Shown: one piece after another, positions 51,760-61,218 of the stretch
Layout of the letters: each line of letters begins with the position of its first letter
Position numbering within the stretch: position 1 is the stretch's first letter
Source of the DNA: Arthrobacter stackebrandtii
Lineage (GTDB): Bacteria; Actinomycetota; Actinomycetes; Actinomycetales; Micrococcaceae
Reading direction: 5' to 3'
NCBI RefSeq assembly: GCF_017876675.1
Contig: NZ_JAGIOI010000001.1
Coordinates: 3,658,001 to 3,722,000, forward strand
DNA: 64,000 nucleotides
Program-made: the position numbers and the translations under genes
The notes under the pieces: generated by a model
The model's input: the letters and a program-made list of their open reading frames with translations, nothing else
Told to the model about the DNA's origin: nothing
The model's database searches: none

Positions 51760-52020
51760 CTAGAGGGCGTTGACCTTCTTGGAGATGGCCGACTTGCGGT
51801 TGGCAGCGTTGTTGGCGTGCAGGACGCCCTTGCTGACAGCCTTGTCCAGCTTGCGGCCGGCATTCACCAGTGCGGCAGCTGCTGCATCCTTGTCGCCTGC
51901 GGCCACTGCCGTGTTTACTGCACGGATAGCGGTCTTGACGCCTGAACGAACGGCGAGGTTGCGCACGCGCGACTTCTCGTTGGTCAGGATGCGCTTCTTC
52001 TGGGACTTGATATTAGCCAC
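51760..52020 (-). CDS. rpsT: 30S ribosomal protein S20
   Basis: Binds 16S rRNA in the body of the small subunit. The 86 residues begin [21 protein letters not shown] and end [15 protein letters not shown], the S20 pattern. The GTG start at 52020 was chosen over a longer frame because this is the family N-terminus; AGAGAG lies upstream. A single-gene unit on the minus strand. Confidence 0.97.
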   Translation of the reverse strand: MANIKSQKKRILTNEKSRVRNLAVRSGVKTAIRAVNTAVAAGDKDAAAAALVNAGRKLDKAVSKGVLHANNAANRKSAISKKVNAL

Positions 52021-52197
52021 GTTGTTTAACTCTCTTTTGATACGAAAATACGGTCGTAGAGGGCGTAGCCTGACCGTCGACAGCGGCGTGGGGATGCTCG
52101 AATTATGGTGAACGTCTGGCCAGGCTGTTGCATCCGCCGACCTGCACGGACACACACAGGAGAAAATTCTACCAGACGGCGGCCCCGCGGGAGCCCG

Positions 52198-52806
52198 TCA
52201 CCTCCAGCCGTGGCGTTTCCGCAGCCCCGCAGCCACAACGCCGAACCTCTTGGCGTCAAGGATGGCACCCTCGCGGCGCATGTCGGCGGGCGAGACCTGC
52301 AGGATCCTGTCCAGCTTCACCTCGCTGGGCCGGCCCTGCCTGTCCCAAGAGCCCGTGCCGATGTCCACGTAGTCGTTGTCGCCGCGGTGGTCGTTGCTGT
52401 GGTCCTTGCTTGTGAGCATCAGGGCCAGCAGCCGCCTGCCATTGCGCCCCACCACCAGCACCGGACGGTCCTTGCCCTGGGTGTAATCCTCCTCATACGG
52501 CACCCAGGTCCACACAATTTCCCCGGGGTCTGCGGCGCCGTCGGGCTTGGGCGAGTAAGTGACGGTGGACGTGCCGGAGAAGTCGCCCGGATAAGGTGCG
52601 CTCAGCCCGGTGATGGTGCTCGACGCCGGACGCCCGCCCGGGTGCGCGCCGCCCCTGCCGCTGGGCTTGGCGCCGGGACGGCCGCCCTTTCCGGTGCCGG
52701 GCCGTGTGCCGGCCCCGCCCTTCGGTGCGGCGGTGCTGCCCGGCTTGAACAAGGTGCGCGCCAGGGAGCCAAGAAGCTTGAAAATGCGGTCGGAAGTGGA
52801 AGACAT
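52198..52806 (-). CDS. Solitary PemK/MazF-like protein
   Basis: 202 residues. A basic Gly/Pro-rich N-terminal half (about 15-75) is followed by a PemK/MazF-like barrel: GEIVWTWVPYEEDYTQGKDRPVLVVGR, LMLTSKDHSNDH, DIGTGSWDRQGRPSEVKLDRIL. MazF toxins are ribosome-independent RNases with a similar GEIxW start, but no antitoxin gene is next to it, and the gene sits in a housekeeping region beside lepA. It may be a domesticated, non-toxic member. ATG at 52806 precedes the barrel by about 95 residues. Confidence 0.8.
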   Translation of the reverse strand: MSSTSDRIFKLLGSLARTLFKPGSTAAPKGGAGTRPGTGKGGRPGAKPSGRGGAHPGGRPASSTITGLSAPYPGDFSGTSTVTYSPKPDGAADPGEIVWTWVPYEEDYTQGKDRPVLVVGRNGRRLLALMLTSKDHSNDHRGDNDYVDIGTGSWDRQGRPSEVKLDRILQVSPADMRREGAILDAKRFGVVAAGLRKRHGWR

Positions 52807-53036
52807 GAACCCCAGAATAGCGAATCGGGCAGGCCCGCCCGGTGCCGGTGCCACACCAGACCGGTGTGTGGGGAGAAATTAGTGCCATGGCCGGGCGATC
52901 CGGTTCTGTGCCGGGGCCCCAAACGTGGGAGACTTGAGGGCAATGAGTGTCCGGCGCCAACGCGTGCGGCCACATTCCTGCACGGTTCGGCGCCAGCGCT
53001 GCAATCCCTGCATCCATGCAACAGTAAGGAACCCTA

Positions 53037-54893
53037 GTGTCACCCATGGCCCGCACTGCCCCGGTGCCCGCCGCGACCGATCCGGCGATCATCAGGAACT
53101 TCTGCATCATCGCGCACATCGACCACGGCAAGTCCACCCTGGCCGACCGGATGCTCCAGCTCACCGGAGTCGTTGAACAGCGTGACATGAAGGCGCAGTA
53201 TCTTGACCGCATGGACATTGAGCGCGAACGCGGCATCACCATCAAGTCCCAGGCCGTCCGCATCCCGTGGGAGGTCGACGGCACCTCGTACTGCCTGAAC
53301 ATGATCGACACCCCCGGCCACGTCGACTTCACCTACGAGGTCTCCCGCTCGCTGGCCGCCTGTGAGGGCGCCATCCTGCTGGTCGACGCCGCCCAGGGCA
53401 TAGAGGCGCAGACCCTCGCGAACCTGTACCTGGCCATGGAAAACAACCTGACCATCATCCCGGTGCTGAACAAGATCGACCTGCCTGCGGCGCAGCCCGA
53501 GAAGTACGCTGCAGAGCTGGCCAACCTCATCGGCGGCAACCCGGAGGACGTGCTGCAGGTTTCCGGCAAGACCGGCATGGGTGTCGAGGCCCTGCTGGAC
53601 CAGATTGTCCGCGACCTTCCGGCACCCGTGGGCGACCCGGAGGCCCCGGCCCGTGCCATGATCTTCGACTCGGTGTACGACACCTACCGTGGCGTGGTCA
53701 CCTACGTCCGCGTCATCGACGGGCACTTGAGCCCTCGCGAGAAGATCCAGATGATGTCCACCCGGGCAACCCACGAACTGCAGGAAATCGGTGTCAGCTC
53801 CCCGGAGCCCAAGCCGGCCAAGGGCCTGGGCGTGGGCGAGGTGGGATACTTGATCACCGGCGTGAAGGACGTGCGCCAGTCAAAGGTGGGCGACACCGTC
53901 ACCACGTTCCACAAGCCTGCCGCCGAGGCACTGCCCGGCTACCATGAGGCCAAGCCCATGGTGTTCTCCGGCCTCTACCCGCTGGACGGCACCGACTACC
54001 CGGTGCTGCGCGACGCGCTGGAAAAGCTGATGCTCAACGATGCCGCCCTGGTCTACGAGCCCGAAACGTCCGCGGCACTGGGCTTTGGCTTCCGCGTGGG
54101 ATTCCTTGGCCTGCTGCACCTGGAAATCACGCGCGAGCGCCTGGAACGCGAATACAACCTGGACCTGATTTCAACGGCCCCCAACGTGGAGTATGAAGTC
54201 ACGCTGGAGGACAAGAAGGTCATCCAGGTCACCAACCCCAGCGAATACCCCACCGGCAAGGTCGCGGAAGTCCGCGAGCCCATGGTTGCCGCCACCATCC
54301 TGGCTCCCACAGAGTTTGTCGGTGCCATCATGGAGCTGTGCCAGACCCGCCGCGGCATTCTCGGCGGCATGGACTACCTCTCCGAGGACCGTGTTGAGAT
54401 CCGCTACCGCCTGCCGCTGGCCGAGATCGTGTTCGACTTCTTTGACATCCTCAAGTCCAAGACGCGCGGCTACGGCTCGCTGGACTGGAAGGCCGACGGC
54501 GACCAGGTCGCCGACCTCGTCAAGGTCGACATCATGCTCCAGGGGGAGCAGGTCGACGCCTTCTCCGCCATCACACACCGCGACAAGGCCTACGCCTACG
54601 GCGTCATGATGACCGGCAAGCTGCGCGAGCTCATCCCGCGCCAGCAGTTCGAGGTGCCCATCCAGGCCGCCATCGGCTCGCGCATCATTGCCCGCGAGAA
54701 CATCCGCGCCATCCGCAAGGACGTCCTGGCCAAGTGCTACGGCGGCGATATCTCGCGCAAGCGCAAGCTGCTGGAAAAGCAGAAGGAAGGCAAGAAGCGC
54801 ATGAAGATGGTGGGCCGCGTGGAGGTTCCCCAGGAAGCCTTCATCGCCGCACTGTCCTCCGAGGAGCCGGCAAAGGACAAGTCCAAGAAGTGA
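53037..54893 (+). CDS. lepA: Elongation factor 4 (LepA), back-translocating GTPase
   Basis: Ribosomal GTPase that acts in ribosome assembly and on mistranslocated ribosomes. 618 residues: G1 [15 protein letters not shown]2 in [11 protein letters not shown]3 [13 protein letters not shown]4 NKIDLP, then EF-G-like domains and the LepA-specific C-terminal domain ([23 protein letters not shown] in parts, with [18 protein letters not shown]). GTG 53037 has AAGGA 6 bases upstream; an ATG follows 9 bases later. Its stop overlaps hemW (GTGA). Confidence 0.97.
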   Translation: MSPMARTAPVPAATDPAIIRNFCIIAHIDHGKSTLADRMLQLTGVVEQRDMKAQYLDRMDIERERGITIKSQAVRIPWEVDGTSYCLNMIDTPGHVDFTYEVSRSLAACEGAILLVDAAQGIEAQTLANLYLAMENNLTIIPVLNKIDLPAAQPEKYAAELANLIGGNPEDVLQVSGKTGMGVEALLDQIVRDLPAPVGDPEAPARAMIFDSVYDTYRGVVTYVRVIDGHLSPREKIQMMSTRATHELQEIGVSSPEPKPAKGLGVGEVGYLITGVKDVRQSKVGDTVTTFHKPAAEALPGYHEAKPMVFSGLYPLDGTDYPVLRDALEKLMLNDAALVYEPETSAALGFGFRVGFLGLLHLEITRERLEREYNLDLISTAPNVEYEVTLEDKKVIQVTNPSEYPTGKVAEVREPMVAATILAPTEFVGAIMELCQTRRGILGGMDYLSEDRVEIRYRLPLAEIVFDFFDILKSKTRGYGSLDWKADGDQVADLVKVDIMLQGEQVDAFSAITHRDKAYAYGVMMTGKLRELIPRQQFEVPIQAAIGSRIIARENIRAIRKDVLAKCYGGDISRKRKLLEKQKEGKKRMKMVGRVEVPQEAFIAALSSEEPAKDKSKK

Positions 54894-56122
54894 CCCCCAG
54901 CGTTCTGCCCCTCGGGGATCCGGCCCCGGCCGACGGCGTCCTGCCCGCGCAGGCCGCCGCCGGCGCGGCCGGGCGCAAGTTCAGCTTGTACGCGCACATT
55001 CCGTTTTGTGCCGTGCGCTGCGGCTACTGCGACTTCAACACCTACACGGCCACCGAACTGGGCGGCGGCGCCTCACAGGCCGCCTACGCCGAAACAGCCG
55101 TGCAGGAGGTGGAATTTGCCGCCCGCGCCATGAAGGCTTCGGGCCTGCCGGAGCGCAGGCTCAGCACTGTCTTTTTTGGCGGCGGCACCCCCACCCTCCT
55201 GCCCGCCGGCGACCTTACCCGAATCCTGGGCGCCGCCGTCGAGCAATGGGGCATTGAAGAAGGCGCCGAGGTCACCACCGAGGCCAACCCGGACTCCGTG
55301 ACCCGCGAATCGCTGCAGGAACTGTTCGACGGCGGATTCACGCGTGTGTCCTTCGGCATGCAGTCCGCCGTGCCGCACGTGCTCAAGGTGTTGGACCGCA
55401 CCCACAATCCCGAGAAGGTGCCGCAGGCTGTTGCCTGGGCGCGTGAAATCGGCCTGAGCGTGAGCGTCGACCTCATTTACGGCACTCCGGGGGAGTCAGT
55501 CGCCGACTGGGAAACGTCCGTGCGTGCGGCCCTCAGCTACGAGCCCGACCACATTTCCGCCTACTCGCTGATCGTTGAGGAAGGGACCAAGCTGGCCGCG
55601 CAGATCCGGCGCGGCCAGGTGCCGAACATTGACGACGACGACCACGCCACCAAATACGAACTCGCCGACAGGCTGTTCAGCGAGGCCGGACTGTCCTGGT
55701 ATGAGGTCAGCAACTGGTCACGCACCCCGGAGGACGCCTGCCAGCACAACCTCGCCTATTGGCGCGGGGACGACTGGTGGGGGATCGGCCCCGGCGCGCA
55801 CTCGCACATGGGCGGCGTGCGCTGGTGGAATGTCAAGCACCCCACCGCCTACGCCAACCGGCTGGACAAGGGAGAGTCGCCCGCCGCCGGCCGGGAGACC
55901 CTCGACGCAGACACGCGCGAGCTGGAACGCATCATGCTCGTCTCCAGGCTCTCGGAAGGGCTGCCCACGGACACGCTGTCGCCAGCCGCCCGCAAGGCCG
56001 TTGCAGGGCTCATTGCACAGGAACTTGTGGACCCCGCGAAGGCGTTCGCCGGCACCCTCGTGCTGACCCTGAAGGGCCGCCTGCTGGGTGACGCGGTCAC
56101 CCGCGCGCTCCTGGTGGACTGA
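54890..56122 (+). CDS. hemW: HemW-like radical SAM protein
   Basis: Heme chaperone of the radical SAM class, often mis-annotated as coproporphyrinogen III oxidase. 410 residues with [20 protein letters not shown] (the CxxxCxYC cluster plus a further Cys-free Phe in place of the HemN fourth Cys), [21 protein letters not shown] and [10 protein letters not shown]. The GTG start overlaps the lepA stop by 4 bases, so the pair is cotranslated. Confidence 0.94.
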   Translation: MTPSVLPLGDPAPADGVLPAQAAAGAAGRKFSLYAHIPFCAVRCGYCDFNTYTATELGGGASQAAYAETAVQEVEFAARAMKASGLPERRLSTVFFGGGTPTLLPAGDLTRILGAAVEQWGIEEGAEVTTEANPDSVTRESLQELFDGGFTRVSFGMQSAVPHVLKVLDRTHNPEKVPQAVAWAREIGLSVSVDLIYGTPGESVADWETSVRAALSYEPDHISAYSLIVEEGTKLAAQIRRGQVPNIDDDDHATKYELADRLFSEAGLSWYEVSNWSRTPEDACQHNLAYWRGDDWWGIGPGAHSHMGGVRWWNVKHPTAYANRLDKGESPAAGRETLDADTRELERIMLVSRLSEGLPTDTLSPAARKAVAGLIAQELVDPAKAFAGTLVLTLKGRLLGDAVTRALLVD

Positions 56123-56138
56123 GCAACCCGTTAAGGCA

Positions 56139-56198
56139 AACTGACCCGCAGAACTCACAAAGAATCACTGGATTCTCGATGAGTTCTGCGGGTCAGTT
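56139..56198. terminator. Convergent hemW / DUF4870 terminator
   Basis: 19-bp perfect stem: 56139-56157 (AACTGACCCGCAGAACTCA) with 56180-56198. The outer flanks TTAAGGC and GCTTAA extend it imperfectly. It lies between convergent stops. Confidence 0.88.
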
Positions 56199-56213
56199 GC
56201 TTAAGGTGTGGGG

Positions 56214-56606
56214 CTACTTGAGCCAGCGCAGGTTCAGGGAGTAGCGGTACGGCTGGCCCTTGTTGACCTGGAGGGCGGCAATCACGGAGAACACCGTCAG
56301 GAAGATCCAGACCAGCAGTGCCAGCATGGAAAAGACCGTGGCAACCTGGGGGTTGATGAACACGAACACCAGTGCCAGCAGGTTCAGTGCCACGGCAACG
56401 AGGGTGGGAGGCAGCGTAAAGTTCAGGGCCTCGAGCGACTCCTGCTCCGTGAACCGGCCCCGCGGGCCGACGTACTTGTGGATGAAGAACGACGGGATGC
56501 AGCCGAGAATGCCGCCGCAGTGGGACATGAAAGCCCACTGCTTGTCCTCGGAGGGGGTGAGCGGAGGTTGGGGGGAACCATTGGTGTGGGTTGTCGGATG
56601 ACTCAC
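56214..56606 (-). CDS. DUF4870 (Tic20-like) small membrane protein
   Basis: 130 residues: a polar N-terminus (HTNGSPQPPLTPSEDKQW) followed by three hydrophobic segments (AFMSHCGGILGCIPSFFIHKY; LPPTLVAVALNLLALVFVFI; VFSMLALLVWIFLTVFSVIAAL in parts). Composition and length fit DUF4870; function unknown. The GTG start at 56606 has AAAGG about 9 bases upstream. It lies 66 bases downstream of the same-strand DUF3097 gene. Confidence 0.85.
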   Translation of the reverse strand: MSHPTTHTNGSPQPPLTPSEDKQWAFMSHCGGILGCIPSFFIHKYVGPRGRFTEQESLEALNFTLPPTLVAVALNLLALVFVFINPQVATVFSMLALLVWIFLTVFSVIAALQVNKGQPYRYSLNLRWLK

Positions 56607-56672
56607 AGGGACGGGCCTTTCAACGTGCTGCACAAGGAAACGATGCGCCGGACACAAGCCCGGCCGCTGTCT

Positions 56673-57587
56673 CTAGGATACGGGTGCCGTGAGGAAATCA
56701 ATGACTTCCTCGACCCTTCCCAGCAGTGACGGCTCCAGATCGGCGTAGGAATTGACGCGTGAGAGCAGCCGCTGCCAGCCAAGGCCCACGTCTTCGGCGG
56801 TGGTGTGCGGCCAGCCGAAGGCCTTCAGGATGCCCAGTTTCCACTCCATGCTGCGCGGCACCACGGGCCAGGCCGGGATGCCCAGGGTGGAGGGCTTGAT
56901 GGCCTGCCACACGTCCACGTACGGGTGCCCCACCACCAGAACGTTGCGGCCCATGCCGGGGGACGCCATGAGATTTGCCACAATCCGGGATTCCTTTGAC
57001 CCGGGCACCAGGTGGTCCACCAGAATGCCCAGGCGCCGGTTGGGCCCCGGGGAGAAATCGGCCACGGCGGCGGCAAGGTCGTCGATTCCGCGCAGCGGCT
57101 CCACCACTATCCCCTCCACCCGGAGGTCGTCTCCCCACACCTTCTCGACAAGCTCGGCGTCGTGCTTGCCCTCCACCCAGATGCGGCTGGCCTTGGCCAC
57201 CTTGGCGCGGGTGTCGGCCACCTTCACCGAGCCGGACGCGGTGCGCAGCTTCTGAACTGTTGGCGCCTGCACCGGTGCAATGAGCTCCACGGGCTCGCCC
57301 TCATGCAGGAATCCGAAGCCGAGCGGGAAGGCGCGGACCTTGTTGCGCCGGTCGGCCAGCTCCACAATGTGCATGCCGCCGGATTTTTCCAGCCGCACGA
57401 CGGCGCCGGCCCACCCGGTCTGCACGTCCTCCACGACCAGGCCCGCGCGGGCCTCGAGCTTGGGCAGCACCCTGGCTGCGGGGGCGCTGAGGTCCTGGGG
57501 CCCCCACTGGTTGTAGTGCACTAAGAAACCTGTCTGTCGCATGGTTCGGGCAACGCTCTTGGCGAACGCTGCAGGCTGAAAACCCAT
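56673..57587 (-). CDS. DUF3097 family protein with a TOPRIM-like motif
   Basis: 304 residues from the first ATG; ATG 57542 or GTG 57521 (VHYNQWGPQD) may be the real start, since none has a clear ribosome site. An N-terminal beta-rich part (to about 110) is followed by RIWVEGKHDAELVEKVWG (138-144 core) and GILVDHLVPGSKESRI (190-196 core). These resemble the Glu and DxD strands of a TOPRIM domain such as RNase M5, although the second Asp is replaced. The family is actinobacterial and uncharacterised. Confidence 0.85.
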   Translation of the reverse strand: MGFQPAAFAKSVARTMRQTGFLVHYNQWGPQDLSAPAARVLPKLEARAGLVVEDVQTGWAGAVVRLEKSGGMHIVELADRRNKVRAFPLGFGFLHEGEPVELIAPVQAPTVQKLRTASGSVKVADTRAKVAKASRIWVEGKHDAELVEKVWGDDLRVEGIVVEPLRGIDDLAAAVADFSPGPNRRLGILVDHLVPGSKESRIVANLMASPGMGRNVLVVGHPYVDVWQAIKPSTLGIPAWPVVPRSMEWKLGILKAFGWPHTTAEDVGLGWQRLLSRVNSYADLEPSLLGRVEEVIDFLTAPVS

Positions 57588-57666
57588 GCTATCCGGTGGG
57601 CCCGCCCGGGACCGCGCATTTGGCGGTGCGGTGCGGCCGGGAAGGGCCGGGCAAAAAGTATTAGAA

Positions 57667-57693
57667 TTGGCACTTGATTGGGTAGAGTGCTAA
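57667..57693 (+). promoter_or_regulatory. CIRCE element upstream of hrcA
   Basis: Left arm TTGGCACTT (57667-57675), nine-base spacer, right arm GAGTGCTAA (57685-57693). The right arm matches the CIRCE consensus exactly; the left arm differs at two of nine positions. HrcA bound here would repress hrcA-dnaJ. Confidence 0.88.
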
Positions 57694-57756
57694 TAAAAGT
57701 GCCCGGCCGCTGCACGTTTGTCAGCTGCACGTTTGTCATGGAGAGGAGGTGCCGGC

Positions 57757-58770
57757 ATGAGTGAACCGCGGAAACTGGAAGTCCTTCGCGCCATTGTTGA
57801 AGACTATGTCCACACGCGCGAGCCCGTGGGCTCCAAAGCGCTCGTCGAGCGGCACCACCTGGGCGTCTCCAGCGCCACCATCCGCAATGACATGGCGGCA
57901 CTGGAGGACGAGGGCCTGATCATGGCCCCGCACACCAGCTCCGGCCGCATCCCCACTGACAAGGGCTACCGCCTCTTCGTCGACCAGCTTTCCACCGTCA
58001 AGCCCCTTTCCGCCGCTGAGCGCCGCGCCATTTCGGTGCTGCTGGAGGGGTCCACCGACCTCGACGACGTCCTGGAGCGCACCGTCCGCGCCCTGGCCCA
58101 GCTGACACACCAGGTGGCGGTGGTCCAGTACCCGCGCTCCGGCGATGCCGCCGTGCGGCACATTGAGTTTGTCTCGCTGGCCGCCCGCCAGGTCCTGGTG
58201 GTGCTGATCCTGGCCTCCGGCAAGGTGGAGCAGAACGTGATCGACGTCGGAGCGGTGTTGGAGGATGCCGAACTCGCGGCCCTGCGCCAGGTGTTCCTCG
58301 CCGCCCTGCACGGCGTGGCCGTCGCGGCCCTGCCCGACGCCGTTTCCCGCATTCCACTGTCCCTGCCCCCGGCGGAGCAGGGCCCGGCCGCCCGGCTGGC
58401 CCAGGGGCTGGCGCTGCTGGCCCGCAATGCCCGCGAAGACAGGATTGTCATGGCCGGCACCGCCAACCTGGCCCGCTCCAACAACGACTTCCCGCTGAGC
58501 ATCGGCCCCGTCCTCGACGCGCTTGAGGAGCAGGTGGTGCTGCTGCGCCTGTTGGAGGCGATGGCGCAGGACTCCCTGGGCATGGCGGTGGTGATCGGGC
58601 GGGAAAATCCCCACGACTCGCTTGCCGAGGCATCCGTGGTGGCCAGCAGATACGGTCCCGGCGAGGGCGCCAAACTGGGCATTGTCGGCCCCACCCGCAT
58701 GGACTACCCCAACACCATGTCCAGCGTGCGCGCTGTGGCACAGTATCTTTCCAGAATTTTGGCCGGCTAA
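57757..58770 (+). CDS. hrcA: Heat-inducible transcription repressor HrcA
   Basis: Represses chaperone genes through CIRCE, with GroEL controlling its activity. 337 residues: winged helix at the N-terminus (LEVLRAIVEDYVHTREPVGSKAL, SSATIRNDMAALEDEGLI, HTSSGRIPTDKGYR) and the GAF-like C-terminal domain (AVVIGRENPHDSLAEASVV; GIVGPTRMDYPNTMSSV). ATG 57757 is set by the strong GAGAGGAGG upstream. It precedes dnaJ by 36 bases. Confidence 0.96.
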   Translation: MSEPRKLEVLRAIVEDYVHTREPVGSKALVERHHLGVSSATIRNDMAALEDEGLIMAPHTSSGRIPTDKGYRLFVDQLSTVKPLSAAERRAISVLLEGSTDLDDVLERTVRALAQLTHQVAVVQYPRSGDAAVRHIEFVSLAARQVLVVLILASGKVEQNVIDVGAVLEDAELAALRQVFLAALHGVAVAALPDAVSRIPLSLPPAEQGPAARLAQGLALLARNAREDRIVMAGTANLARSNNDFPLSIGPVLDALEEQVVLLRLLEAMAQDSLGMAVVIGRENPHDSLAEASVVASRYGPGEGAKLGIVGPTRMDYPNTMSSVRAVAQYLSRILAG

Positions 58771-58806
58771 CAGGCCACCGTTCCACCCATTACAAGAGAG
58801 CACATT

Positions 58807-59940
58807 TTGAGCAACCATTACGACGCCCTGGGCGTCTCACGCGATGCAACGGCCGAGGAAATCAAGAAGGCCTACCGCAAGCTTGCCCGGAAGCTGCACC
58901 CCGACGTCAATGACGCACCGGACGCGCAGGACCGCTTCAAGGCGGTCACGCACGCCTACGAGGTGCTCTCGGACCCGCAGAAGCGCCGCATCTACGACAC
59001 CACCGGCAACGAAAATGGCAATGACAACGGCGGCGGCGGTGGCGGCTACGGCGGCGACGGCTTCGCCTTCCAGGACATTTTCGAGACATTCTTTGGCGGC
59101 GGTGGCGGCGGCGGCCGCGGCCCCGCCTCGCGCACCCGCCGGGGCCAGGATGCCCTGATCACGGTCCGGGTGGAGCTGCGCGAGGCCGTGTTCGGCGTCA
59201 ACAAGAAGCTTGAAATTGACACCGCCATCACCTGCCCCACGTGCGACGGCAGCTGCTGCCGCCCCGGCACCTCGCCCACCACCTGCGACATCTGCCACGG
59301 CAGCGGCCAGATTGAGCGCCCCATGCGCTCCATCCTGGGCAATGTCATGACCCTGGCCACCTGCAACTCCTGCCAGGGCTTCGGCACCCAGATCCTGGAC
59401 CCCTGCAACGAATGCATGGGCGAGGGCCGCGTGCGCCACCGCCGCACCCTGACCATCAAGGTCCCCGCCGGCGTCAGCACCGGCACGCGCATCCAGCTCT
59501 CCGGCCAGGGCGAGGCAGGCCCTGCAGGCGGCCCCTCCGGCGACCTCTATGTGGAGATGAAGGTCAACAACGACGCCGAATTCGTCCGCGAGGGCGACGA
59601 CCTGCACGCCACGCTCAGCGTGCCCATGACGGCCGCGGCCCTCGGCACCGAGCTGACGTTTGAGACCTTCGACGGCGAACAGCCCATCAGCATCAAGCCC
59701 GGCACCCAGGCCGGTGAGGTTATCAACCTGCGCAACCTCGGCGTGACGCACCTGCGCGGATTCGGCCGCGGGGATTTGAAGATCCACATCCACGTGGAAA
59801 CCCCCACCAAGCCCGACGCCGCGCAGGAAGAGCTTCTGAAGCAGCTGGCCGCCCTCCGCGGCGAGACGTTCACCGAGGGCCGGCTCGTCAGCAGCGGCGG
59901 CATGTTCGCCAAGCTGCGCGACAAGCTCGGCAACCTCTAG
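58807..59940 (+). CDS. dnaJ: Chaperone protein DnaJ (DnaJ2-type)
   Basis: Co-chaperone that stimulates DnaK ATPase. 377 residues: J domain with HPD ([16 protein letters not shown]), a Gly/Phe-rich linker with long Gly runs (about 75-102), and a zinc region with four motifs: [32 protein letters not shown]. The first deviates from CxxCxGxG in its last Gly. C-terminal client domains follow. The TTG start fits the family N-terminus [13 protein letters not shown]. This hrcA-linked copy is the second actinobacterial DnaJ, distinct from dnaK-grpE-linked dnaJ1. Confidence 0.95.
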   Translation: MSNHYDALGVSRDATAEEIKKAYRKLARKLHPDVNDAPDAQDRFKAVTHAYEVLSDPQKRRIYDTTGNENGNDNGGGGGGYGGDGFAFQDIFETFFGGGGGGGRGPASRTRRGQDALITVRVELREAVFGVNKKLEIDTAITCPTCDGSCCRPGTSPTTCDICHGSGQIERPMRSILGNVMTLATCNSCQGFGTQILDPCNECMGEGRVRHRRTLTIKVPAGVSTGTRIQLSGQGEAGPAGGPSGDLYVEMKVNNDAEFVREGDDLHATLSVPMTAAALGTELTFETFDGEQPISIKPGTQAGEVINLRNLGVTHLRGFGRGDLKIHIHVETPTKPDAAQEELLKQLAALRGETFTEGRLVSSGGMFAKLRDKLGNL

Positions 59941-59945
59941 CCGCC

Positions 59946-60767
59946 ATGAGCAACCCCGTCTTCTACGCCGCCCCCGGGGACCTGGCACCGCTCACGCCGG
60001 GCGACTCCTTCACCCTGGGCGGGGCGGAGGGCCGCCATGCGGCCACCGTCAAGCGGCTGGCCGCCGGTGAGCCTGTTGACATGTGCGACGGCGCAGGGCT
60101 GCGTTTGGTCTGCACCGTCACCGGGGCGGACAAGTCCTCCCTGACGGTCGAGGTCCGGGAGGTCCTGCACGAGCCGGCCGCAGTGCCGGCGTTCACGCTG
60201 GTCCAGGCCCTGGCCAAGGGCGACCGCGACGAGCTGGCGGTTGAGACCGCCACCGAGCTGGGCATCGACGCGGTGTTCCCGTGGCAGGCGGAGCGCTCCA
60301 TCGTGCGCTGGAAGATGGACAAGGCCGTCAAGGGGCCCGAAAAATGGCGGGCGGTGGTCGCCGCAGCAGCCAAGCAGGCACGCCGCTCCAGCGTTCCCGT
60401 GGTGGGTCCGCTGCTCGGCACGGCCGGTGTGTGCGAACAGATTGCCGCAGCCGGACTGGCCCTGATACTCCATGAGGATGCCACCGAGTCAGTGGCGGAC
60501 ATTGCCCGCAGCTGGCGGGATGCACAGTCCGGCCAGGCCCTGGCCGGGACCGCCGCCGGCGAAGCAACGGCAGGCAACGCGCCGGTGCCGGCTGCCGGGG
60601 GCGTCTTGATGATTGTTGGCCCGGAGGGCGGCATGAGCGCCGCGGAGGTTGCCGCCTTCACCGACGCCGGGGCGCGGACCGCCCTGCTGGGCCGCCACGT
60701 CCTGCGCTCGTCCACGGCCGGGCCTGCCGCCGTCGTGCTGTTGAGCCAGGAACTGGGCCGCTGGTAG
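59946..60767 (+). CDS. rsmE: 16S rRNA (uracil1498-N3)-methyltransferase
   Basis: SPOUT-class methyltransferase for m3U1498 of 16S rRNA. 273 residues with an N-terminal PUA-like domain (HAATVKRLAAGEPVDMCDG), LAKGDRDELAVETATELGID, and the knotted SAM site IVGPEGGMSAAEVAAF with LGRHVLRSSTA. An Ala/Gly-rich insertion lies just before the SAM motif (about 205-218). Starts five bases after dnaJ. Confidence 0.95.
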   Translation: MSNPVFYAAPGDLAPLTPGDSFTLGGAEGRHAATVKRLAAGEPVDMCDGAGLRLVCTVTGADKSSLTVEVREVLHEPAAVPAFTLVQALAKGDRDELAVETATELGIDAVFPWQAERSIVRWKMDKAVKGPEKWRAVVAAAAKQARRSSVPVVGPLLGTAGVCEQIAAAGLALILHEDATESVADIARSWRDAQSGQALAGTAAGEATAGNAPVPAAGGVLMIVGPEGGMSAAEVAAFTDAGARTALLGRHVLRSSTAGPAAVVLLSQELGRW

Positions 60768-61218
60768 CAGCCGGGAGCAGTCCACGCGGTGCCCCGCCGG
60801 CGCGTGCCCACGGGGCCGGGGCCATCCGTGGCGCCGCCGCCAAACGGCGGGTGAAGGATCCGGAGCTGGCTGCCGCCAGCGAAGCGACCTGACCTGAGTG
60901 GAAGTTGCGGCCAAGACCACCCGACGTCTCCGTCTCGTGCCACGATCCTGCTGCCTGGGCACTTCCTGTTCCGGTTCGGTGTGCTCCAGCAAATGCGCAG
61001 GCGGTGTCATTGTGCCAGGCCGCCGCCTGCGGGTTCACTTGCGGATCCCGGACACCGGGAATCGATTCAGAGGGATCGGGACGGGCCGGATTGAACCAGT
61101 CGTTTCGAGCCCTCCGGGCTGCCGGTCCCGTGCCGCCCAACTTTTCTCCACGGGCGGGCCCATTGGACAGCCGCAACACCCCGGCGCCGATTCCCCGGCG
61201 GTTGGGAACGCGCGCCTG
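60768..61218. other. Gene-free stretch between rsmE and the GerMN gene
   Basis: About 450 bases between convergent genes. No reading frame here has recognisable protein character. One small hairpin (GATCCCGG at 61044-61051 with CCGGGAATC at 61055-61063, one bulge) might help termination; it has no T tract. Otherwise nothing is seen. Confidence 0.5.

Noticed and set aside
61080-61110. tRNA-like GGTTCAATCC on the minus strand
   Set aside because: The flanks do not form T, anticodon or acceptor stems.
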